From positions 36,074,527 to 36,138,526 of the forward strand of contig OY986964.1 of NCBI GenBank assembly GCA_963920575.1: a stretch of DNA of 64,000 bases, written 5' to 3'. The stretch is from Narthecium ossifragum. Lineage: Eukaryota; Streptophyta; Magnoliopsida; Dioscoreales; Nartheciaceae. The position numbers were made by a program, and so were the translations under genes. How positions within the stretch are numbered: the stretch's first letter is position 1; every line of letters begins with the position of its first letter. Positions 12,888 through 22,084 of the stretch are shown here, in pieces. The notes beneath the pieces were generated by a model. That model saw only the letters and a list, made by a program, of their open reading frames with translations, had not been told where the DNA came from and did no database searches.

Positions 12888-14213
12888 CAGGGCCGGCCCG
12901 ACCACTAGGCAACTTAGGCGGTTGCCTAGGGCCCCGAGAAAAAGGAGGGCCCCCAAAACGTTAATAAGTTTTTAAATGATTAACTTAGACGGTATCGGCC
13001 GGTGGTGTTTAAATGACTCCAAATGTTAACAGTTTAATGCACCACCTCTAAGGTTAAACAAGAATGGTTAGAATTTGGTTGCCTTAAAAGCTCACATTAA
13101 ATTAAGACATGCTTAATGGCACTTAAAAATCAAAACCCACATTAGAAAGTGGGGCCCATAAAATTTATGTCATAATAGCTAATTGAAGACATCGGTTAAG
13201 CACTACTCAACAGAAAAGGAAATCGAGAATTAGATGACGACATGTTTAAAGCATATGATTTAGCCTATTTTGGTCTGTTTTTTTGCTTTTTTATTAATTT
13301 CTTACTCAATTTCTCCTTTATACTCAACATATACATTCCGACCCACTCTATTATCTCATCAATCTCTTCTCTATATTCAACACATGCATGGTCATACCCC
13401 CCCCCCCTCCTCCTCTCTCTCTCTCTCTCTTTGTTACACCCCAATCAAGAAAATCCATCCATGTCGATGGATAAATCAACCTAACTCGAACCAATCCTAT
13501 GACGCAAGATTTAATTGATACTATAATATATTACAACTAAGAATTGAACAAACTAGATATAAAAGAAACAACTAAGTATTACAATCTTCAAAATTACAAT
13601 ATTTGAATGATACCAACTTTCTCATATATATATAAGAATAAAAATTACAATTTGTCCTCGAGTTCAACAAATTATATATCATGATCCAAAACTGGAATTG
13701 AAGTCGTAGAAGAAACTCATTGAAACTCAAAAGTCCTTGATCTCCCCGAGAATGCAACGCTACCATCTAAAAGATCACATGAAGAAAGAACTGCATTGGT
13801 AACTACATCGCCGATGCAGCTCAGATAGGGTGAGCAATAAGGCTAACCGAGCCAAACTAATCAAGTCAAGCCCTTGACCTATGTGGTCGAACCAGGTTAT
13901 ATGTACGGGTCTTCACACTCTTCCTATTGTCTCTTGAGCTCACGTGTTTGATATGGAGATCGATCTCCTTACACTTGACAATTGTTCCTCGTAGTATAAT
14001 GAAAAAATATAGATGGACTACATATATATACACTAACATGAATTGAATTTAAGAACTTCATTTATAATTTAGCACCTTAAAGGCTTAGCCGAATTTTTTT
14101 TCCACAAAGATACTTTTAAGTTATTTGATTAAATAAAATAATAAATTATAAATTTTGGGGGGCCCCATTTGATGCCTTCGCTTAGGGCCCCGTCTTGTTG
14201 TGGGCCGGCCCTG
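12888..14213. mobile_element. hAT-like transposon, complete ends, apparently non-autonomous
   Basis: The ends are CAGGGCCGGCCCGACC and, on the minus strand, CAGGGCCGGCCCACAAC, forming terminal inverted repeats that begin CAGGG. Exact 8-base target duplications TACTTACG flank the element at 12880-12887 and 14214-14221. An 8-base duplication with CAGGG ends is the hAT hallmark. The 1326-base interior is AT-rich and shows no transposase frame. Unit B has no counterpart. Confidence 0.92.
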
Positions 14214-14221
14214 TACTTACG

Positions 14222-14774
14222 TGAGGTGCAATATGCAATGCAATCAAACCCTAGCCTTGTTTTCTTTCTGATCTCCTTGAGTGAATCTGGCACATAAAGC
14301 CCAAAGCCACTGCTCCAAAGTCAAATAGTGTGCTAAAGATTAAGACAGGTGTCACAGTAGCAGAGCAAACAAGGACCTACAAGTGGGGATGCGTCCCCCT
14401 AGTGCAGTGGACATCAACCCCACGCACACATCACGTGGCTCCAGGACTCATGCCAACCAACATACAACACGTGTGCTACTACACGTGCAAGTGGAGCCCC
14501 CTTATCCAGATACCAACCAGGATATTCAGACCGTTTGGATCAAAAAGTTAGGAAAAGCATGATAAACTAAAAAGTTTTGCACGCATCACATCATAGAGGT
14601 AATTATGCAGGATCTAAAGAAACGTGTTTGGATATATAAATTGGATTAATACTTACTTATTCTTAATCCAACGGACCCTAAAATTCATATAATACCCCTC
14701 TAATCCGGAAATTAGGATTTTCTATAATTATAGAAATAATTGATATGATGTCCATCATGTAAAATGAAATAAAA
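14222..14774. other. Non-coding segment between two repeats
   Basis: No gene is recognised. Several ACGTG cores occur (for example CACGTGGC near 14432, ACACGTG near 14468). The left part continues the sequence interrupted by the hAT-like element. Confidence 0.4.
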
Positions 14775-15735
14775 TAAGCCTTCCTCTATCACTATCCATT
14801 AACTCTGCTTCCTCTACCGACAACGCTTTAAGTTTGGCTTTAGCCGTCCACTTCTTCTCAGTATTAGAGAAACAAACAGTGCCAATACCTACCTCCCAAC
14901 TTGCCTCTCTCCAAACTAAATCCACTTGTAATATACAACCATATCCACCATTAGTGCGCCCAGTTGCATTAGAGGGGCCGCCGTCCACATATCACCCTTT
15001 GGCTCTCCAAAACTCCCTTGCTTGTCTATTAATCCGGATTGCAAGAATTGAAGGTCGAACATGATCTCGAGTCCATAAAACTTCATTCATTTCCTTCCAT
15101 AGTAGCCAGAGCTCGTAGACCACCATGGTCTTCTTCCATCTCCTCTCTATCTATTGAAGATTTCCATAACAATGTCACTAACTCCTCTAATCCATTGTAT
15201 TACATATGCACATCATGAAAGACTATGCTCCATACCATTGCAACGAATCTAAATTCCCAAAAAATGTGTTGAATGGATTCAACTGGGGAACCACATCTAG
15301 GGCATTCCCTTTCTGATTGCATACAAAAAGTCCATAAATGCATCCCTTATCGACAATCTATTCTTCAGCAGTTTTCCATATATATCTGTTTGACGCGAGG
15401 GCTAACCGATAATGCCCACACACCATGCCACATCGGATTACTCGTTTCATCTGCAATGTTAATCTCCCACGAACAGAGTCATAAATAAGTTGAAGTTGCT
15501 GATAGCCTCCCATTAGCATTAAAGATCCACTTCCATTGATCCTTATCTGAGCCATCTATAGCTATAGTTGTTATATGTTTGACATCTCCTCATGAAATAT
15601 CTCTTCTAGTCTGCTACAATCCCATCGACCATTAATAATGAGATCTCAGAACGTGTTCCCGTCAATATTACTATTCATAGGACATGGCATTTTAATAAGG
15701 GGTTGCTCACCATCGTACGATAATTGAAAAATAAA
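14775..15735 (-). mobile_element. Degenerate LINE 3' region, unit A copy 2
   Basis: This is a second copy of the 11235-12190 remnant in the same orientation. The minus strand again shows the RNase H-like region near 14990-14760 and the zinc-binding region near 15380-15150. Stops interrupt all frames. The segment just beyond, with TAATTATGATTTATGAGTGC, is also repeated, so it arose by local duplication and not by a new LINE insertion. Confidence 0.7.
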
Positions 15736-15996
15736 CAACCAGCCATCTCTGCAAAGCCAACAAATTCTATCATCAAAGAATCTCCCAACAGTACGACTCA
15801 ATTATTTAAAAGTGAACATTTTAAAATTAAATCACATGGTAATTATGATTTATGAGTGCGCGCATGGAGTGTCCTTCACGAATTATCCCCTTAAATCATG
15901 TACGTCACGTGCTTCACAAATCATCCCTTGTTTGTCTTCCCCGTGTAACATGCACGCTTCGAAATGGTTTTAGCTTGCCCGTGAGCTAGTTGATCA

Positions 15997-16870
15997 GCGG
16001 CGGACCCGGATGAGATTTAAGAGGGTGAAATCTAAAATAAAATGATTAAATTTTTTATTTATTTAAGTAATGCAAAAAATAGATTAGAATTAACTTATCG
16101 AATATTAAGAAATAAAAATAATATAAATATTAAAATATGCGTACCGTACTATGTGTTACGAATGAGAGGTAGAAGTTGGATTCTATGTTTTTGCATTTTT
16201 TGAAAACATTGCAAAATGACGTCGTTCTCAATAGTTTTAAAAATTTCCTGCTCGATGTATGCAATCATTCATCCAGTCATCTCACATCTTATTATGTAAA
16301 TCAGACTTAACAATCTACATCGAAGAGAAGACTCTCTCAACGATTGTAGTTGCAACATGTAAGACCAATGCCAACTCAATAAGAAGATAAACCAATGAAA
16401 ATAGAACATTTTTTCTAGTCTCGACTATCTTTACAGCAAGACTTCCAAAATCTTAAAGTCTAGAAAAATCATCATATCTTCTAACATCTCTAATGTAGGT
16501 GTTAAGCCGATCTCTAAGGATCATACGATCAGCTGCTGTGAAATCCTCTTCATAAAGTTCAGCAAGACGACATTATTTAGCATGGTCAAATCCTAAGAAT
16601 GAGTTTCTTGGATCAAGGCATGCTATGCAAAGAAGTATCTGCGTACTTTCTTTGCGGATATGATGATTCATCTCTTGAGCAATGAAATCAATAACTTGGA
16701 AAAACACTTCAATACGAAAATGGTGCATATAAGTAATATTTTGCCCTCCATGCCTCGAACGACTGCGAGTTGGTATAATGTCTTCCATATTTGGTACATT
16801 AATAGAATTATCGACACAAAAAGTTTTGATTTCTTCCAAAAATCCATTCCATTTTGTCCGCTTAGTGGTT
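15997..16870 (-). pseudogene. hAT transposase relic (C-terminal part)
   Basis: CAGCGGCGGACCCGGATG at 15997 looks like a hAT terminal repeat. On the minus strand 16839-16573 reads a stretch with HHFRIEVFFQVID and ILLCIACLDPRNSF, resembling the C-terminal half of plant TTF-type/ZMYM1-like hAT transposases. 16400-16318 reads ELALVLHVATTIVERVFSSM, which fits the hAT dimerisation motif. The parts lie in different frames with stops, so it is dead. The N-terminal half is missing. Confidence 0.7.
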
Positions 16871-16879
16871 TTTTTATCA

Positions 16880-17521
16880 CAAACTTATTCAGTATTTAAA
16901 TAAAACAAAACAAAAATATAAATAAAAATACAACAATTAGAAATCAAACTAATAAATTATCAAATAATTAACTAAATCCTAACAAATAAATAATTAACTA
17001 AATCAAACTAATAAATTATAGATCATAACATTATCAAATAATTAACTAAAACAAATAAATTTTTTTGAAAAAAAACATGCATGCTCTGTTTTTAATGCTC
17101 TGTTTCTTCTCAGTGACTGGGTTTGGGTGCCGGCCGGCCAGGCCCTGCCGGGTGGGGGCGGGTGCCAGAGACAGGGGAGGGCCAGAGCTCGGAGAGCCGG
17201 AGCCGGAGAGGGAGACGGGGGAGGGCCGGAGAGCCGGAGAGGGGGGAGGGCCGAGGGGCCGCGCGGTGAAGGGGGGGGGGTCCGCGTGGAGGAGGCGAAG
17301 GGACGCCACCACGTGGAGGAGGTGAAGGGGCAGGTGCGGGGCGACGGGGTCGAAGGGGTGTGGATCAATTTAGAGATCAGCCACGACACTCCCCAGTGTT
17401 GCTTTTGTACACATCTCAGTGAATTTAATTCCGTAACGGATGTCGGGTGATGTCGCTGTTATTGCAGGGATGAGTTGTTGTAACAGTCTTTCGACTTAAC
17501 TAAGGGGAAAAAAAAAAAAAG
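16880..17521. other. AT-rich then very GC-rich insert ending in an A-tract
   Basis: After an AT-rich stretch, 17110-17345 is dominated by GGAGAGCCGGAG-like repeats, with open frames on both strands that I regard as compositional. It closes with 13 A at about 17509-17521, directly before the sequence shared with unit B (GGTTCTAACCCACGCC). The whole 15969-17521 block is absent upstream of the unit B gene. Confidence 0.5.
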
Positions 17522-17754
17522 GTTCTAACCCACGCCCCAGCCGCCGGACCCCCCCAACTCCCTCTCTCTCTCTCCTTTCTCTGTTTGTCTTCCCCGTGTA
17601 ACATGCATGCTTAGAAATGGTCAACCGGCCATCTCTAAGTTGATTTTATTTATTTATACGTGGGAAAATATGTTTTTTTACCATTAGCTTTAACAGAAAA
17701 AAGAGAGAATATAAGGAGATGATCGATGATGAGTCCTTGGGCTCATCTCCTCCC

Positions 17755-17804
17755 CTATATATATATATAGACATCTCCTAAGCCATATAGACATCTCCTA
17801 AGCC
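17755..17804 (+). promoter_or_regulatory. Core promoter of patatin-like gene 1
   Basis: CTATATATATATATAG (17755-17770) is a TATA box about 110 bases before the ATG. Two exact direct copies of ATATAGACATCTCCTAAGCC follow (17765-17784, 17785-17804). The arrangement is kept in unit B. Confidence 0.6.
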
Positions 17805-17873
17805 TTTCTTTCATACAAATTAAGAAAGAGTACTCTAGCTAGCTAATATATTGCTACCTCTAGCTAGGAAGTC

Positions 17874-19718
17874 ATGGCTGCTAGCAGGAATGGTACTGGT
17901 GATGCATTACTTGCAAACCCTGCTCCGCCCTCTCATGAGGCGAAGATGATCACAGTGCTCAGCATCGACGGCGGCGGCGTCCGGGGTATCATCCCCGGCA
18001 CCATCCTCGCCTTCCTCGAATCAAAGCTCCAGGTGACTTATATCATAGCTTTCTGATTCTTCTAGCTTCTTCTTCTTAGTGTTGCTTCATGTACGTACAA
18101 CTGAGCGTACTATATATGTATATATATAATTGTGTCACAATGATGCATATGGTATATATATATATATGTAGGAGCTCGATGGAGAGAATGCGAGGATCGC
18201 AGACTACTTTGATATCATCGCCGGAACGAGCACCGGCGGCCTTGTGACCACCATGATCACCGCTCCGGACAAGGACAACCGTCCACTTTATGCGGCAAAG
18301 GATATCGCTAAGTTCTATTTAGAGAACTGCCCCAAGATCTTTCCTCATAACAAGTTAGTCTCGATTATTTTTTTTCCCTCTCGAGATCATTGATTAATTA
18401 ATTAGTTAGTTGAAGGGTTTAAGATGAATATATTATACTTGTTATTTGCAGGGACTGGATCATCAATTCCGCACTGAACTTATTTCATGCTGCAAAGGGC
18501 CCAAAGTATGATGGCAAGTACCTGCGCTCAAAGCTTCAACAACTCTTAGGTGACACAAAGCTAAATCAGACCCTCACTAATGTGGTCATCCCTACTTTTG
18601 ATATCAAGCTTCTCCAGCCAACCATCTTCTCAAGTTATGAGGTACATCGATCATACATATTTATGCATCTTAATTAATTATATATATAACCTTAATTTTG
18701 TAATGTACGTTTAAATTAAACCACTATATATATCTATAATAACTCATGATACTGTTTTCATCTAATTATAGGCAAAATCTGTGCCGTTGAAGAACCCTCT
18801 TCTATCAGATGTTTGCGTAAGCACATCGGCGGCTCCGACGTACTTGCCGGCGCACTACTTCGAAACCACAGACTCCCTGGGAAGCGTTCGAAGCTTCAAT
18901 CTCGTCGACGGCGGAGTCGTCGCCAATAATCCTGTAATTCTACTCTAAATATTTATATCTATTCATGTTGTTGCAAATTAATTAGCAACTAATATATATC
19001 ATTAATGTAACTCATATATATATATATATGCATGCATGGTTGATGAAGCAGACTATGATGGCAATGTCATATGTTACCAAGGAGATACTCTTTGAAAACG
19101 AAGACTTCTTTCCGATTAAGCCGATGGACTATGGGAAGTTCCTGGTGATCTCTCTGGGCACAGGATCGTCCAAGGAGGAAGAGAAGTTCAGCGCAGTAGA
19201 GGCGGCGCAATGGGGCATCGCCGGATGGCTGTACCACAAAAGCACCACGCCGTTGATCGACATCTTTACTCTGGGAAGCGCCGATATCGTCGATATCCAC
19301 ACTGCTACTCTTTTCCAAGCTCTTCGTTGTGAGAAGAACTACTTCAGAATGCAGGTACGTCCGAAATCAGCTCATCCGCTGTGATTAATTTCTTCATATA
19401 TATATATATATATATATGAGGCTCATGTCATCAAGATACTATTAATTATTTGATTATGCACATGCACCATGGTACATATAGGATGATGGACTGACAGGAG
19501 GGGCAGCATCGACTGACCTCTCGACCAAGGAGAACTTGGAGAAATTGGTGCAGGTGGCCAATGGTATGCTTAAGAAGCCGGTGTCAAGGGCGAACTTGGA
19601 GACTGGCCGCTATGAGCCCGTCGACGGCGAAGGCACCAACGAGGAGGAACTCACTCGCTTCGCCAAGCGCCTCTGCAACGAAAGGAGGATCCGACAAGGG
19701 AAGACACCTATCCCTTGA
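17874..19718 (+). CDS. PLP2-like: Patatin-like lipid acyl hydrolase, copy 1
   Basis: Six exons join without a break: 17874-18032, 18172-18353, 18452-18641, 18772-18933, 19052-19354 and 19482-19718, giving 410 residues, the normal size of plant class II patatin-like proteins. The oxyanion loop is DGGGVRG (32-38). The nucleophile is Ser73 in GTSTG. The dyad Asp is Asp223 in [11 protein letters not shown]. Such enzymes hydrolyse galactolipids and phospholipids to free fatty acids, often in defence, stress or as storage proteins; the role here is inferred. No signal peptide is evident, so the protein is probably cytosolic or membrane-associated. It differs from the unit B copy at scattered residues and keeps all catalytic residues. 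Introns are short and rich in AT repeats. Confidence 0.95.
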
Positions 19719-20240
19719 CAAGATTCAAGAAGGTGGAGCTTAATTTGATCTGGTCTTCTTCTTCTTATTTCTAAATAAAGGTCTAAATAAAGCTGCTCTA
19801 ATTTCTCATCACAGATCAGAAGCAGTTATATATATTGTATGAATGTGTTTAATTTCTCCAAAACATTGTAATGATGTGTGAAGATCGGATCATGTATGAT
19901 TCCTACTATTTTACTTTGCCTATCTAAGATGCAATGAACCTTCTTTCGCTCGATGTTACATCATCGTCCTAATGTGCCAATGGCTCTGATTGGATGTTGT
20001 GATACATCATTATATATATATATATATATACAATGCATCAAGAATATATATATTATAATTTACAAGAAATAAGTGTGACAAAAGACGAGTCAGCATTTTC
20101 CATTTTAATTAGTATATGCAGATTGGACATTAATATTCAGATGGCAGCATCATGCAATATATGCATCAAGACTTAACCTATACAATAGAGTGTGGCAATG
20201 ATAAAGAACCATTTGAACTTGACAATGATAAGATCGCCCA
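19719..20240 (+). other. 3' flank of patatin-like gene 1
   Basis: AAATAAAGG and AAATAAAGC motifs at 19772-19793 could act as poly(A) signals. The flank is shared with unit B until about 20235. It holds an AT microsatellite near 20012-20030. Confidence 0.5.
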
Positions 20241-20244
20241 TGTG

Positions 20245-20945
20245 CTCACCTCACTAGACCGATGGCTACTTCTTCCCACCGGCCCTTTTCCTTTCCCCTG
20301 CCAGCGCCTTCCTCTGCCATCCCTCTTCCCCCTCTGCCTACTTCTTCCCTGTCAGGAACCGACGCCCCTCGACCGGTGGATCGGGTCTCTCTGTCAACAA
20401 CCTCACCCCTCGGGTTTCGCGCCGTCCCTGCTCTCGCCACGCCTCGGGCTTCGCGCCGCCTACCACGGGCCTCCTGCCAGCTGTCCTCTTCCGCCACGGC
20501 CGACGGGGCCACCACCGCCGACGATGTTGGTCGATGTGAGTGACCTCTGCAAGGTGTGTCGGCCCCCCGACCTGTGGATCGCTGCTCTTCGTCAACACTC
20601 TCACCCCTTCGGTTCCGCGCCGGCCCATCTCTGACTCCGCCTCGGGCTTCGTGCCGCCTACCACAGACCTCCTGTCAGCTACTTTCCTCCGCCATGGCCG
20701 CCGAGGCCACCTCCGCCGGAGTAGACGATGTGGGTCGCCGCTGCAAGGTGTGTCGGCCCCCCGACCAGAGGATCGCCGCTCCCCGTCGACACCCACACCC
20801 CTTGGGTGACGCACCGGCCCTTCCCTGGATCCGCCTCGGCCTTCGCGCCGCCTACCACGGGACTCCTGCCAGCTACCCTCCTCCACCATGGACGTCGTGC
20901 TGCAAGGTATGTCCGTCGCTCCCTTCTCCTTATTAAGTGGGGACT
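20245..20945. repeat. GC-rich tandem repeat of about 194 bases
   Basis: CTGCAAGGTGTGTCGGCCCC recurs at 20547 and 20741, with a shortened third match at 20900; the preceding 300 bases are a diverged earlier unit. Both strands have long open frames (126 to 183 codons) because stops are rare in this composition. No known domain is seen, and I do not call a gene. The block lies between the two duplication units, next to a LINE ORF1 fragment. Confidence 0.65.
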
Positions 20946-20949
20946 CCGA

Positions 20950-21387
20950 GTTCTTCTCCTATCCGGTGGTGTCCCCCTCCTTCACCTCCGCCTCCGACCT
21001 GTGAGACCGGCAAGCCACCGTCCAATAACCAAATCGGGCACAGTGTTCACAGGAAGCAAGTCCCTCGGACTCAAACTTCACCACCCTAGGGCCGGCCCTA
21101 CTCTTGACAGTGGTACCAAATCGCGCAGGCTTGTTGAGGTCGATCTCGACGCACGCCCTAGCAAACCTCCCCCGTATAAGATCTCTGGTATTCAGATCAA
21201 TCTTCAATGGATATCCCGCGCAACAGTAGAGACTACCTCCACATCGTTGCATTCGATAGCCAGTCCAGAGATCCGCACCCAAACCTGGGCCTTAGAAGAA
21301 ATCCTCAGGTGTGGGGCAGAAGTTCTCTCTCCAGGGATGAGAGACAACGGCAGCCCATTCACATACCACGGTCTACAAGAAAATGGG
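20950..21387 (-). mobile_element. LINE ORF1 fragment (DUF4283 / zinc-knuckle type)
   Basis: The minus strand from about 21380 reads RPWYVNGLPLSLIPGE and then, after a stop, frames with ACVEIDLNKPARFGTTV and a CEHCARFGYWTVAC knuckle of the CxxCxxxGxxxxxC kind. This layout is typical of ORF1 in plant L1-like elements. It is truncated at 21387, where the duplicated SVP intron 7 sequence starts, so a LINE fragment lies exactly at the unit A/unit B junction. Confidence 0.65.
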
Positions 21388-22083
21388 AATGATGTCATGG
21401 CTTAATAGATGAAAATGGGAATATAATATCTACAAGAAACATTGAAATTTTTTAATTAATTGCTTATGACTTTTATACTAAATCTCAGAAACTAAATCAG
21501 ATTCTGAGATTTAGTATTGTTAGAAGTATATAGTAATGTCTTCTCATGTAAGTTGATGGCTTAAACATGCTGTGAACCCTGGAATGACTCATCAAAGTTC
21601 TAAATGATTGTCTTCCTCCTCATCAGGGAGGCTATCAAGTTTTTTAATATAATCCAGAATTTGAGGCTACCACACTAATACATTTATATATGTCTGCCTT
21701 TTTCTTATATTATCAATCAATATCCATGAATTCTTTTATCAAGTTTTTATTGATTTTTTTTTTAGGTACTGAATTTTGTCTCTTGGATTTAGGCTGCCGT
21801 GGTCCAACTAGGGGGTTTGGAAAAGGCTATCCATGATCGAAGGGATGGTATTCTTTAATAATTGTATGTGTGCTCATCAGTTGTAACCATGAAAATGCGA
21901 ATGATCTTGGTACGGATAATGGCCATTTTAAGGAACCACCTAAATTCTCCACGAAAAGCAAGCTTCAGCACCTTGATTTTAAGAGCTGTGCCCTGCCTGG
22001 GATGATTTTAGAGCTGCTGCTATTTGTGCAGCACTTCTTTTGCTTACGGTTGTTGTTGGGCTCCAAGGTTTATTATTATTATT
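21388..22083 (+). pseudogene. Orphan 3' end of the SVP-like gene (intron 7 part, exon 8, 3' flank)
   Basis: The sequence matches 10196-10890 almost base for base with small indels. It includes an intact acceptor and the final exon GGCTGCCGTGGTCCAACTAG (stop at about 21808) plus the following 3' flank. No MADS exon lies upstream, so it cannot encode a MADS protein. It marks where the duplication cut the donor gene. Confidence 0.9.
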
Positions 22084-22084
22084 T

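Larger units (their letters stand above)
10194..20235. repeat. Tandem duplication, unit A
   Basis: This unit matches unit B (21386-29695) over the SVP intron 7/exon 8/3' flank, an old minus-strand LINE, the patatin promoter and gene, and the 3' flank to CAATGATAA near 20235. Unit A alone has the hAT-like element at 12888, a second LINE remnant at 14775 and the insertion at about 15969-17521. The left edge lies inside SVP intron 7, at AATGATGTCATGGC. Confidence 0.85.

Noticed and set aside
17042..17450. Pro/Ser-rich minus-strand frame and Gly/Arg-rich plus-strand frames
   Set aside because: They arise from the GGAGAGCCGGAG-like repeats; no start context, introns or family match.
20338..20889. 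183-codon minus-strand frame and overlapping plus-strand frames in the GC-rich repeat
   Set aside because: Open frames in several phases of the same sequence are expected from its composition. The translated repeat is Arg/Gly-rich without a known domain.
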